53,217 nucleotides of DNA from an uncultured Collinsella sp. (GCA_905208975.1 CAJLRE010000007.1:1-53217), one strand, 5' to 3'. Positions 16,985 through 25,491 are shown, counted from the stretch's first letter. Notes: a model not told the origin generated them from the letters alone. A program made the numbers and translations.

Positions 16985-17635
16985 ATGATCAAGGCTGTCA
17001 TTTTTGACATGGACGGAACGCTGGTCGACACCGAGCGTTTGGACATGAGGGCATGGAAGGTGGGCGCTGCCGAGCTGGGGATCGCGATTGACGATGCGCT
17101 GGTCCATCAGTTTATCGGTCGCTCGATGCCCGATGTCAGGGACATCCTTGAGGAGCATTATGGCAGCCGCGAAATCGTCGAGACGGTCGAAGCCCGCTAC
17201 AGGGATGCTCTCGACGAGATGGTCAAGACCGATCTTGAGCTTAAGGCTGGCGCTGCCGAGTGCCTGGACGAACTGCTGGCTGCGGGCTATCACGTGGGCC
17301 TTGCGACGTCGTCGCGTCGCGTTGCGGCCGAGCGCAACCTTAAGACGGTCGGCCTCTTTGACAAGTTTGAAACGGTGACCTGCAACGAGGATACTCTGAA
17401 CGGCAAGCCCAATCCCGAGATCTACCTGCTCGCCTGCGAGCGCGCGGGCTTTGCTCCCGAGGAATGTGCCGTGGTCGAGGACTCACGCAATGGCTGCGTC
17501 TCAGGCATCACGGCCGGCTGCCATGTCTTTGCCGCGCCCGATATCTTGCCGCTGCCGCAGGACGTGGTAGATGGCTGCGAGGCCGTGCTCGACACGCTGT
17601 TCGATCTGCCGGCCGCGGTCAAGGCCGTGCGCTAA
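16985..17635 (+). CDS. HAD-superfamily phosphatase, beta-phosphoglucomutase-like (copy 1)
   Basis: A 216-residue subfamily IA HAD hydrolase. Motif I is FDMDGTLVDTE with nucleophile D8 and acid/base D10. An alpha-helical cap follows. Motif II is in LATSSRR, and motifs III and IV are in KPNPEIYLLA and VVEDSRNGCVSGITAG. Likely substrates are small sugar phosphates or 2-deoxyglucose-6-P-like compounds; the sequence does not decide. By eye it is about 83% identical to the gene at 22937, with changes concentrated at residues 60-80 of the cap. GAAGGGGGCC precedes the ATG. It is bracketed, together with the lacI remnant, by two type B repeats in the same orientation. Confidence 0.88.
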   Translation: MIKAVIFDMDGTLVDTERLDMRAWKVGAAELGIAIDDALVHQFIGRSMPDVRDILEEHYGSREIVETVEARYRDALDEMVKTDLELKAGAAECLDELLAAGYHVGLATSSRRVAAERNLKTVGLFDKFETVTCNEDTLNGKPNPEIYLLACERAGFAPEECAVVEDSRNGCVSGITAGCHVFAAPDILPLPQDVVDGCEAVLDTLFDLPAAVKAVR

Positions 17636-17870
17636 AGGTATGTGCCGAGGTCGATGACGGTAGCTTTGGCGTGGCTGCTTGCCCGGGTGCTGACGCGCTC
17701 GGCAATCTGGCTGCCGATGCCGTAGCCGTCGGATGCGGTATTCTACTCTCCGGCGCCAATGAACTCAATTTTAATATCGGGATACGGGGCGAGGGTCTTG
17801 TGGATGCCAGGTATGCGCAGAGCGAGCTGCATGAATGCCGCTCTGCCCACAACGGTGATATGGCGTGTCC
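17632..17870 (-). pseudogene. Remnant of a LacI-family regulator gene
   Basis: The minus strand matches the intact lacI gene at 36579-37712. HITVVGRAAFMQL, then LGIHK-like, PDIKIE and AGE lead to a TAG where the intact gene has a Trp codon. After that come matches to the DGYSIGAQLAE segment, and then the C-terminus IDLGTYL (intact: INLGAYL). About 350 bases are missing internally; the junction falls at GCGCTCG, which occurs at both deletion ends in the intact gene. The N-terminal half is absent and the remnant stops next to a type B repeat. Its stop codon overlaps the HAD stop. Confidence 0.88.
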
Positions 17871-17876
17871 CTCTTC

Positions 17877-17932
17877 GCGTTTTCCCCGATAAAAATCTGC
17901 CAAAATAAACCTGTCCCTTTTTTAGTAGGTTG
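17877..17932 (+). repeat. Repeat type B, copy 2 (degenerate)
   Basis: CGTTTTCCCCGATAAAAATC, then CTGCCAAAATAAACCTGTCC, then a decayed right arm AGTAGGTT. It sits at the broken end of the lacI remnant. Confidence 0.8.
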
Positions 17933-18046
17933 CGGGGGCTCGGGTTTGCTTGTTTCGCGTGACGTTGCGTGGAATAATCGAGGCGAACCATCTTAACTAG
18001 AATTCATTGCGCTTGCCCTTCGGCTGCGCCTATTTTCGGAGGCATC

Positions 18047-18904
18047 ATGAGGGTCGTTAAGCGCATTAATCACAATGCCGCCTTGCTTGTCAACGATAAG
18101 GGAACCGAGCTTGTGGCACTGGGGAAAGGCATTGGTTTTCCTGACGGCCCCGATGAGGTTTCGCTTGCGCAGATTGAGCGCACGTTTTACAACGTTGATG
18201 CGCGCTATCTGCCACTTCTTAACGAGATCGATCCCAAGGTAATGGAGTTTAGTGCGCAGATTGCCGATGTCGCGCGCACCAACATTTCGCGCGAGCTGTC
18301 GGCGAACCTTCCTTTTACGCTCGCCGACCACATTAGTTTTGCCATCAAGCGCTGCCGTGAGCACATGTTTGTTCAGATGCCGCTTTCTTGTGACGTTCAA
18401 CAGCAATATCCCATTGAATTTAAGATCGCGATGCTTGCCCATGCTGGCATAGAGCGCGAATTCGGCATATCTATGCCACGCGGGGAGAGGGCGGGCATCG
18501 CACTCTGCATCGTTAACAGCGTTATGGCAAGTTCTAGTAAGGCGAAGTCAAACGACGTCCGCCGCGAGGAACGCCTGATCGAAAAGCTCGTAGCGATCAT
18601 CGAGAAAGATCTTGCTATCGCCGTTGACCGCGATGCTTTTGACTATGCACGCTATGACACTCATGTACGCTACTTGTTAGAGCGCGTCCGCACCGGGGAG
18701 CCGCTTAATACCGATAATGCGGCGCTCTATCGTCCTCTCTGTGAGGAGCACCCGGCTATAGCGGCTTGTGTTGACAAAATGGCAGAAGTTATCGAGGAAA
18801 CGTATCATGCCTCCATCGTGCCCGAGGAGAAGGTGTATCTCATGCTCCATGTCAATCGGGTCTATGCCGGCAACGTAACGGGCAAGGTGCCAGCCGACAA
18901 ATAG
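18047..18904 (+). CDS. BglG/LicT-family transcription antiterminator, copy 1
   Basis: A 285-residue RNA-binding antiterminator. The N-terminal co-antiterminator domain (about 1-60) reads MRVVKRINHNAALLVNDKG and LVALGKGIGF. Two PTS-regulation domains follow, with candidate phosphorylated histidines in ADHISFAIKR (PRD1) and YDTHVRYLLER (PRD2). It should bind the RAT hairpin at 19009-19044 and let transcription enter the PTS gene when the sugar is present. TTTCGGAGGCATC precedes the ATG. It is placed directly upstream of its likely target. Confidence 0.92.
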   Translation: MRVVKRINHNAALLVNDKGTELVALGKGIGFPDGPDEVSLAQIERTFYNVDARYLPLLNEIDPKVMEFSAQIADVARTNISRELSANLPFTLADHISFAIKRCREHMFVQMPLSCDVQQQYPIEFKIAMLAHAGIEREFGISMPRGERAGIALCIVNSVMASSSKAKSNDVRREERLIEKLVAIIEKDLAIAVDRDAFDYARYDTHVRYLLERVRTGEPLNTDNAALYRPLCEEHPAIAACVDKMAEVIEETYHASIVPEEKVYLMLHVNRVYAGNVTGKVPADK

Positions 18905-19008
18905 GCGCTTTCTATGCCGTTCATCAAAGAAAGCGTACCGTTCGCAGACTTTTGGGCATCATGAGGCCGCCGTTCGCATGGTGAAGCTGATACCCTTAGC
19001 GCGACATA

Positions 19009-19096
19009 AGGTGTTATTCGAGAGCTGAGCTTCCGAAGCGTGACGTAAAGACAGAGCGACCTGTCGATGTCTCGTTTTGGAGCTTTTGTCTTTACG
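19009..19096 (+). promoter_or_regulatory. Probable RAT antiterminator site and overlapping terminator before PTS gene 1
   Basis: AAGGTGTTATTCG...CGAAGCGTGACG (19009-19045) resembles the ribonucleic antiterminator recognised by LicT-type proteins. Its 3' end overlaps the left arm CGTAAAGACA of a hairpin whose right arm is GCTTTTGTCTTTACG (19082-19096). The T tract is weak (CCGTTTCCC), so termination strength is uncertain. Apart from this, the 303-base gap 18905-19207 holds no gene. Confidence 0.55.
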
Positions 19097-19207
19097 CCGT
19101 TTCCCTCAACAATCGAATACTTCCGTGCGGGCGACGGGCCACCGTCCGCTTTGTCTCCTCGCGCGCGCAGCGAGGGAGGAACCGGATCGTTCGAAAGGGA
19201 AGATGAT

Positions 19208-20638
19208 ATGGCTGACAATAAGAAGATCGCAGCCGATGTGCTCGAGGCGCTGGGTGGCAAAGACAACATCACCTTTGCAGCCCACTGCATGACGCGTCTG
19301 CGTTTTAACCTTAAGGATATGGAGTTGCCCGACATTAACGCTGTTAAAAAAATTAACGGCGTCATCGGCGCTCAAATATCTGGCGGGCAGTTCCAGGTGA
19401 TTATTGGGCAAAACGTGCCTAAGGTATATGACGAGCTCATCAAGATGAGCGGCTTGGCCAAGCAGGAGAGCATCGACGAGAACCTCGACGCAAGTGGAGT
19501 CAAAACACCGCTTACCCCGGCAGCCGTTGGCAATGCGATTCTTAACTACCTCTCGGGCTCCATGGTTCCGATGATTCCATTGCTGCTCGCGTCGGGCATG
19601 TTCAAAACCGTTGCCGTCGTACTCGGGCCAACGATGCTCAATCTCATTGCGGATACGAGCGATCTTTATGTCCTGCTCAATATGCTCTACAACGTGACGT
19701 TCTATTTCATTCCGATCTTCTTGGGCTTTACGGCTGCCAAGAACATTGGCGCCACGCCCATGTACGGCGCTTTTATGGGCGGTGTGCTTATCGAACCGAC
19801 GTTTATGCAAATGGCAGCCGAGGGAAAAGCCTTTAGCGTTTATGGCATCCCTTGCGTGCCTGCAAACTATGCGCAGACGGTTATTCCCATTCTGCTCACG
19901 GTTGCGTTGATGTCCGTGTTCGAGAAGTTCTTGCGCAAGCACATGCCCGATTCGCTCACCACGGTCTTTACGCCGCTTTGCACGCTTGCCCTGACTGTCC
20001 CCTTTGCGCTTTGCCTGCTTGCTCCTCTTGGTTCTTGGTGCGGTAACGGTTTGGCGGTTGTCTTTGAGTTCCTCGGTGCCGAGGGAGGTATCGTGGCGAT
20101 TATTGGTGGCGGCTTGCTTGCAGCAATTTGGTTGCCCATGGTCATTACGGGCATGCATGTTGCGGTCATCATGATTGCCATTGCAAACTTTATGTTGACG
20201 GGCTCTGACAGCTTTATTCTGGTCGCCCCTACGGTTGCGCTGTGGGCTGCCTATGGAGCGGAGATTGCGACATGGCTCAAACTCCGTAACAAGGAGGAAA
20301 AGAGCCAATGTGCCGGGTATGTTGTCGCCCAGCTCATCGGAGGCGTCGGCGAGCCGTTCATCTATGGCATGATGTTCCGCTATCGTAAACTGTTCGTTGC
20401 CTGCATGGCGGGTTCGTTTGTCGCCGGTGCCGTGGCGCTCGCCTTGCATGTCAATGCTTACCTCGCCGGTGCTGCCTCCAACGTGCTCAATATTATGACG
20501 TTTGTTGGCGGCGGCAACGAGAACCTGATCAGTGCCGTCATCGCTTCGGCGGCTGGCTTTGTCGTAAGCTTTGCTGTGGCTTGGTTCTTTGGCTTTAGTG
20601 AGGATGAGCTCGAGAACGGTCCGATTTCCGAGCGCTAG
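19208..20638 (+). CDS. PTS beta-glucoside-type EIIBC permease, copy 1
   Basis: A 476-residue sugar phosphotransferase permease. The EIIB domain (about 1-80) carries the phosphocysteine C27 in AAHCMTRLRF and the GVIGAQISGGQFQVIIG segment. The EIIC domain from about 105 has roughly ten membrane segments, with the family motifs GFTAAKNIGATPMYGAF and GGVGEPFIYGMMFRYRKLF. No EIIA domain is fused, so a separate EIIA-Glc type protein must phosphorylate it. The sugar is not identified; the family takes sucrose, trehalose, beta-glucosides or N-acetylmuramate. AAAGGGA precedes the ATG at 19208. Control by the adjacent antiterminator is likely. Confidence 0.92.
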   Translation: MADNKKIAADVLEALGGKDNITFAAHCMTRLRFNLKDMELPDINAVKKINGVIGAQISGGQFQVIIGQNVPKVYDELIKMSGLAKQESIDENLDASGVKTPLTPAAVGNAILNYLSGSMVPMIPLLLASGMFKTVAVVLGPTMLNLIADTSDLYVLLNMLYNVTFYFIPIFLGFTAAKNIGATPMYGAFMGGVLIEPTFMQMAAEGKAFSVYGIPCVPANYAQTVIPILLTVALMSVFEKFLRKHMPDSLTTVFTPLCTLALTVPFALCLLAPLGSWCGNGLAVVFEFLGAEGGIVAIIGGGLLAAIWLPMVITGMHVAVIMIAIANFMLTGSDSFILVAPTVALWAAYGAEIATWLKLRNKEEKSQCAGYVVAQLIGGVGEPFIYGMMFRYRKLFVACMAGSFVAGAVALALHVNAYLAGAASNVLNIMTFVGGGNENLISAVIASAAGFVVSFAVAWFFGFSEDELENGPISER

Positions 20639-20751
20639 AAAAGCGGTCGTAGACAGGCGGTCTAGTTCAAAATGTGCCGTCTAAAGATGATTCTGCAGGG
20701 CGGTATGTATGTTGCCCCCCGCACATTATGTCGAAGGGATTATTGTTACAT

Positions 20752-21606
20752 ATGCTTATCAGCGAGGCTATTCAAGCTATCCAGGACTACTGTGACGGCA
20801 TTGATGCTTTTGCCGGGAAGCCCATCGAGCTTGCGACGACGCGCGATCAGGTGCTTTACGGCGACATCGATCAGCAATGTACCGGAATAGTTACATGCAT
20901 TTGGGCTACGGCGGAGGTGATTCGTCGTGCCAAGGAGCTTGGCGCTAACCTGATTGTTCCTCACGAGGCACTGTTCTGGAACCACGGAGACCGCCGTGAA
21001 GTGGTTGCGGGGAACAAGACCTTTGAGGCAAAGTGCGCTTTGCTTGACGAATGGGGTGGCGCGGTCTGGCGTTGCCATGACTATATCCACTCGGGTGTGC
21101 AGCTCGCCTCGGACGGTTCGATGGTCGACGGCATCTTTTACGGATTCGCGGTCAAGATGGACTGGCTTGGCTCCGCGGTAGACGAGACATTCATGAGGTA
21201 CCGCATTGAGCCAACGCCGGCCCGCGATCTTGCGCAGGCGCTCGTACACAAGCTTGGATTAAACGGGACGCGCTTGATCGGCGACGGTGACGCGCTCGTC
21301 CGCAATGTCGAGATTCCAATGCACATCATGGGGCGAGATAACGACGAGATTGCCCATATCGACTCCGAAGGCATCGATTGCATTTTGACCATGGAGTTTA
21401 TCGACTTTACGGTGAGCGAGTACATCCGCGACGCCGCAATGCTCGGTCAGGGAAAATGCGCAATCCATATGGGTCACTTTAATGGCGAGGAGCCGGGCAT
21501 GGAGTATATGGCGAAATGGCTGCCCGCCGCGCTCGGGGACGCTGGCGCAGGTCTGCTGGTTACCTTTGTCCCCATGGGAGATACGTATCAGTACGTGCTG
21601 GCATAA
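20752..21606 (+). CDS. Nif3/DUF34 (YqfO/YbgI) family protein
   Basis: A 284-residue Nif3-like dinuclear metal protein. Metal-ligand segments are visible: VPHEALFWNHGD, CHDYIHSG, and near the C-terminus MGHFNGEEPGMEYM. Together they supply the His and Glu ligands expected of the family. The biochemical role of Nif3/DUF34 proteins is unsettled; a metal-insertion or GTP-cyclohydrolase-like role has been suggested. It follows PTS gene 1 by 113 bases, so it may be in the same operon. The ATG at 20752 with AAGGGA upstream is preferred over an in-frame ATG at 20674. Confidence 0.85.
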   Translation: MLISEAIQAIQDYCDGIDAFAGKPIELATTRDQVLYGDIDQQCTGIVTCIWATAEVIRRAKELGANLIVPHEALFWNHGDRREVVAGNKTFEAKCALLDEWGGAVWRCHDYIHSGVQLASDGSMVDGIFYGFAVKMDWLGSAVDETFMRYRIEPTPARDLAQALVHKLGLNGTRLIGDGDALVRNVEIPMHIMGRDNDEIAHIDSEGIDCILTMEFIDFTVSEYIRDAAMLGQGKCAIHMGHFNGEEPGMEYMAKWLPAALGDAGAGLLVTFVPMGDTYQYVLA

Positions 21607-21614
21607 ATAGAACA

Positions 21615-21646
21615 GGGCCGCGACGCCATATAGGTGTCGCGGCCTT
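21615..21646 (+). terminator. Terminator after the Nif3-like gene
   Basis: GGCCGCGACGCC pairs with GGTGTCGCGGCC around ATATA, followed by TTGTCT. Confidence 0.8.
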
Positions 21647-21651
21647 GTCTG

Positions 21652-21705
21652 CGTTTCCCCAGATAAAACCTGCCAAAATAAACCTGTCCCTTTTTGGCAG
21701 GTTGG
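21652..21705 (+). repeat. Repeat type B, copy 3 (full length)
   Basis: GCGTTTCCCCAGATAAAACC continues into the hairpin AACCTGCCAAAA...TTTTTGGCAGGTT (21667-21703) with loop TAAACCTGTCCC. It directly follows a terminator. The rest of the gap to 21857 shows only a CGGGCGC/GCGCCCG hairpin near 21780-21806. Confidence 0.9.
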
Positions 21706-21856
21706 CGACAATTTATGTAGTTCAGGTTGAGCATAAGCGAGCGAGCAGGTTCCGAGTGCGGCAAGGTGGCGTGAAACAAGCGGGCGCTGACCTTTTGGTC
21801 GCGCCCGTGAAGTTGAACGTCAGTTTGCAGTGCCCGGGGCCTGCGCAGCGCCGAGC

Positions 21857-21886
21857 GGTTACGCCGTTTGTAAAACGGCGTAACCT
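21857..21886 (-). terminator. Terminator of larE
   Basis: GGTTACGCCGTTT and AAACGGCGTAACC pair around GTA and overlap the larE stop codon. Confidence 0.65.
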
Positions 21887-22763
21887 AAAGGTTCATGTTG
21901 CCGTGGATGTAGGGGGTGACCTCGGGGGAGATATGGCCGCAGCCTAGGTTGTGCAGGGCAGATTCGATGACGGCGGGAAGCGGGGCCTTGCCCCCGTCGT
22001 TGACCGCGGTGTTGCCGAGGGCGGCAATCTTGGCAACGTCTGCCGGCGCGGCCTCGATATGCATGCAGCCGCCGACCAAGCGCGCGCGGACCTGGTCCAG
22101 GCCAAGGTCGTGCAGGTAGTCCTCGCAGGCGCGAATCACATCGACCTTCTCGCGTGTGAGCTCCTCGCCCGTGGGGACGCGCGTGGCCAGACAGGCTCCT
22201 GCCGGCAGGTTCCAGACGGGATAGCCCCAGGCGCGCAGCAGCTCGCGCTCTTCGTCCTTGGTAAAGCCGACCTCCATAAGCGGCGAGCGCACGCCGAGCT
22301 CCTGGGCGGCGCGCATGCCGGGGCGGTAGTCGCTGCGGTCGCTTGCGTTGCTGCCGTCGATGACGGTGGGAAAGCCCAGCGACCTGGCGTGGTTGACGAT
22401 GGCGGTAAAGCCGGCGCGCTTGCAGTGGTAGCAGCGGTCGGCGTCGTTGCAGGCTACCTGGGGGAGCTGCAGTTGATCGACCGAGAGGTTGAGCACGGGG
22501 AGCTTAAAATGCGGCCCCTCATCGGCCTGCCCGTCAATCGCCCGCTCAAACGAAGCCTGCTCGGGCGTGCCGATGAGCGGCGTGGTGAGGTGAACGAGAA
22601 GCGTGCTGGCGGGCATGATGCGGGCGCAGACTGCGGCCAAAAAGCTGCTGTCGACGCCACCGGAAAAGCCGATGGCGACGCGTCCGTATGCCAAAAGCAG
22701 CTGCTCGAGCGCTGTGAGTTTGTCCTGAAGCCCCTCTGCAGGTGCGGTGGTGTCTGAAAGCAT
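21885..22763 (-). CDS. larE: ATP-dependent sacrificial sulfur transferase LarE
   Basis: A 292-residue PP-loop protein of the LarE family. In nickel-pincer cofactor synthesis, LarE adenylates the carboxylates of a pyridinium dicarboxylate and donates sulfur from its own Cys. The PP-loop is SGGVDSS at 34-40. DADRCYHCKRAGF matches the family Cys pair, and the sulfur-donor Cys is likely in PAGACLATRVPTGE. The larA, larB and larC partners are not in the window, so the gene is isolated and could have another sulfur-transfer role. Confidence 0.88.
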   Translation of the reverse strand: MLSDTTAPAEGLQDKLTALEQLLLAYGRVAIGFSGGVDSSFLAAVCARIMPASTLLVHLTTPLIGTPEQASFERAIDGQADEGPHFKLPVLNLSVDQLQLPQVACNDADRCYHCKRAGFTAIVNHARSLGFPTVIDGSNASDRSDYRPGMRAAQELGVRSPLMEVGFTKDEERELLRAWGYPVWNLPAGACLATRVPTGEELTREKVDVIRACEDYLHDLGLDQVRARLVGGCMHIEAAPADVAKIAALGNTAVNDGGKAPLPAVIESALHNLGCGHISPEVTPYIHGNMNL

Positions 22764-22860
22764 GAATCGATCCTTGCCGTTGAGTACTCGGTCGAAAACT
22801 ATAATCCTACCGAGCCGCTTGTCATAAGACTTCTATCTATGTAACGAAAGTGCAATATGC

Positions 22861-22875
22861 TATATACGTTATATA
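22861..22875. promoter_or_regulatory. TATATA-CGT-TATATA dyad upstream of HAD gene 2
   Basis: Same dyad and CAAGTT extension as at 16915. It lies 61 bases before the second HAD start. Confidence 0.5.
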
Positions 22876-22936
22876 CAAGTTTACAGGTGCGGTAAAGTTG
22901 CGGGAGTACAGCAGCGCGAAGAGATGGGGGACCGAT

Positions 22937-23587
22937 ATGATCAAGGCCGTTATTTTTGACATGGACGGAACGCTGGTCGACACCGAGCGTTTGGGTATCA
23001 AGGCGTGGAAGGCGGGCGCGGCCGAGCTGGGATTCGCGATTGATGATGCGCTGATCCATCAGTTTATCGGTCGTACGCTGCCCGATGTCATGGGCATCCT
23101 TGAGGAGCATTACGACAGCAGCGAAACCGCTGAGGCAATCTATCGTCGCCATAAGGAGATTCGCGACGAGATGGTCAAGACCGATCTGGAGCTTAAGGCT
23201 GGCGCTGCCGAGTGCCTAGGCGAGCTGCTGGCTGCGGGCTATCACGTGGGCCTCGCGACGTCGTCGCGCCACGTTACCGCCGAGCGCAACCTTAAGACGG
23301 TCGGCCTCTTTGACAAGTTTGAGACGGTGACCTGCGGCGAGGACGTCGCGCACGGCAAGCCCGACCCCGAGATGTACCTGCTCGCCTGCGAGCGCGCGGG
23401 CTTTGCTCCCGAGGAGTGCGCCGTGGTCGAGGATTCGCGCAACGGCTGCGTCTCGGGTATCACGGCCGGCTGCCACGTCTTTGCCGTTCCCGACATCGTG
23501 CCGCTGCCGCAGGACGTGGTGGATGGCTGCGAGGCTGTGCTCGATACGCTGTTCGATCTGACGGCGGCGGTCAAGGCCGTGTGTTAG
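22937..23587 (+). CDS. HAD-superfamily phosphatase, beta-phosphoglucomutase-like (copy 2)
   Basis: A 216-residue paralogue of the gene at 16985, with the same motif I FDMDGTLVDTE, motif II LATSSRH and motif IV VVEDSRNG, and identical long stretches from residue 83 onward. The cap around residues 60-78 differs clearly (for example IYRRHKEIRDEM), which suggests altered substrate range after duplication (inference). ATGGGGGACC precedes the ATG. It is transcribed away from larE and ends before a strong terminator. The shared upstream dyad implies common control of the two copies. Confidence 0.88.
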   Translation: MIKAVIFDMDGTLVDTERLGIKAWKAGAAELGFAIDDALIHQFIGRTLPDVMGILEEHYDSSETAEAIYRRHKEIRDEMVKTDLELKAGAAECLGELLAAGYHVGLATSSRHVTAERNLKTVGLFDKFETVTCGEDVAHGKPDPEMYLLACERAGFAPEECAVVEDSRNGCVSGITAGCHVFAVPDIVPLPQDVVDGCEAVLDTLFDLTAAVKAVC

Positions 23588-23620
23588 CGTTCGCATGTGA
23601 ATCATTTCAATAGCATTTTA

Positions 23621-23662
23621 AGGATGCGGCCAACCGCTAAGTGTGGGTGGCCGCATCCTTTT
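23621..23662 (+). terminator. Terminator of HAD gene 2
   Basis: AAGGATGCGGCCA pairs with TGGCCGCATCCTT around a 15-base loop and is followed by TTG. Confidence 0.85.
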
Positions 23663-23746
23663 GTTTAGAAGAGTTTTTAACCAAAAAACTACCGCTTACC
23701 GATTGATAACAACCGCTCGCCGGACTAAAGTTGACTCATATTGAAA

Positions 23747-23792
23747 TTGAAACGGTTCAAATAATAATGAAAACTGTAAATGAAGCGCTTCA
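23747..23792. promoter_or_regulatory. Two LacI-type operators before the rhamnose operon
   Basis: TTGAAACGGTTCAA (23747-23760) and the perfect palindrome TGAAGCGCTTCA (23781-23792) lie 34 bases apart, centre to centre, just before the rhaB ribosome site AAGGGGA. Both match the CG-centred LacI operator type that also precedes lacI and the rhamnosidase operon. Confidence 0.75.
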
Positions 23793-23807
23793 ATAAGGGG
23801 AGAGCAC

Positions 23808-25292
23808 ATGGAGAGCCGCATCGAGTCCAAGCAGTACGCAGCGGTCGATATCGGTGCCTCGAGCGGTCGCGTTCTTGCCGGCTGGATCGAGGACGGCAAG
23901 ATGTCCTACCAGGAGGTCTACCGCTTCGATAACGAGCAAAAGCGCGTAGACGGCCACGACTGCTGGGACGTTGAGGCTCTGTTCGACCATGTTGTCGCAG
24001 GCCTGCGCGCCGTCAAGGATCAGACCGGACAGGCTCCGGCCACCATCGGAATCGATACCTGGGGTGTTGATTTCGTGCTGCTCGATGAGCACAACAAGAT
24101 CGTCGGTGATACGGTCGCCTACCGCGATGCCCGCACTGACGGCATCTACGAAGTTGCCGACTAAATTATGGATCCGGCCGAGGTCTATGCCCGCACCGGC
24201 ATTCAGCGTCAGCCTTTCAACACGCTCTATCAGCTGCTCGCCCTCAAGAACGAGCATCCCGAGCAGCTCGAGGCAGCTCGTACCTTCTTGATGATCCCCG
24301 ACTATCTCAACTGGCGTCTGACCGGCATCAAGGCCAACGAGTACACCAACGCGAGCACTACCGGCATGCTCGACGCCGAGAAGTGCACGTGGGACACCGA
24401 GATCCTTTCGCGCTTTGGTATTCCCCAGAGCATCTTCCTGGAGCCGACCATGCCCGGCGCCGTGCTCGGCGAGCTCACGGCCGACATCTCCGAGAAGATC
24501 GGTTACTCCGCGACCGTGGTGCTGCCTGCCACGCACGACACTGGCTCTGCCTTCCTGGCCGTTCCCGCCAAGGATGACAACGCCGTCTACATCTCGAGCG
24601 GAACGTGGAGCCTGCTGGGCGTTGAGAACCAGCACGCTATCACCAGCGAGTTCGCCCGCAAGCAGAACTTTACCAATGAGGGCGGCTACCTCAAGCGCTA
24701 TCGCTTCCTCAAGAACATCATGGGCTTGTGGATGAACCAGTCCGTCCGTCGCGAGATCAACGGCGTAGACTATGTCGAGGGCAAGACCTCGCACAAGGCT
24801 CTCATGGATCATAAGGTTGGCTTTGACGAGCTCCGTACGCTCTGCCGCGAGGCTGAGCCCTTCGAGGCGTATGTCGATGTCGACGACGACCGTTTCCTGG
24901 CCCCCGACTCCATGATCCAGGAGATTAAGCAGGCCTGTGCCGAGGGCGGCGAGCCGATCCCGCACACCGTGGGCGAGATCATGCGTACCAACTACTGCAG
25001 CCTTTCGCGCTCGTATGCCAAGGCCATCGAGGGCTTGCGTGAGCTTTCGGGCCACGACTACACGAGCATCAACATCGTGGGCGGCGGCTGCCAGGATTAC
25101 TACCTCAACCAGATGACGGCCGATACCTGCGGGCTCCCCGTGTTCGCCGGCCCCATCGAAGGTACCTGCATCGGCAACTTTATCGTTCAGATGATCGCCG
25201 GCGGCGATTTTGCCGACCTGGCCGATGCCCGTGCCTGCGTTGCCCGCTCCTTCAATGTCAAGCGCATCGACCCCAAGGGCACCCAGGCCTAA
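23808..25292 (+). pseudogene. rhaB: Rhamnulokinase gene with an in-frame stop
   Basis: A FGGY-family kinase that phosphorylates L-rhamnulose to L-rhamnulose-1-phosphate. The N-terminal part has the ATP-binding motif YAAVDIGASSGRVLAG and the segment IGIDTWGVDFVLLD. After residue 118 the frame meets TAA (24162-24164) in ...EVAD-stop-IMDPAEVYARTGIQRQPF, then continues open for 374 more codons in the same frame. Those codons contain ATHDTGSAFLAVPA, SGTWSLLGVE and the phosphate-binding GGGCQDYYLNQM. Lys AAA to TAA would explain the break. Either the gene is recently inactivated, or reinitiation at ATG 24168 or readthrough gives two pieces, or the base is a sequence error. It is first in an operon with aldolase and isomerase. 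Confidence 0.92.
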
Positions 25293-25393
25293 ACGAGGGC
25301 AGGGCCTGCCCCGACTCACCTTTCAACTACCCCCAGCCCCGCGTGCGGCAAACGACTCCTGCCGGGCGCGAGCGGCTCTCTCCGATGACATAC

Positions 25394-25431
25394 GGCGCGG
25401 AGGCCCTACACGAAACCATACTCCGCGCCGA
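25394..25431 (+). promoter_or_regulatory. Intercistronic hairpin between rhaB and the aldolase gene
   Basis: GGCGCGGAG pairs with CTCCGCGCC around a 20-base loop. Another short GGGCAGG/CCTGCCC dyad lies at 25297-25311. They could be processing or stability elements within the operon. Confidence 0.5.
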
Positions 25432-25491
25432 CGTCAATCGGCTTGCTACGTTTTTCAATTGGACCTGCGGGTCCCGGAGAGGAGACAAACA

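Noticed and set aside
21780..21806. CGGGCGC/GCGCCCG hairpin as a small RNA
   Set aside because: No promoter or T-tract supports a discrete transcript.
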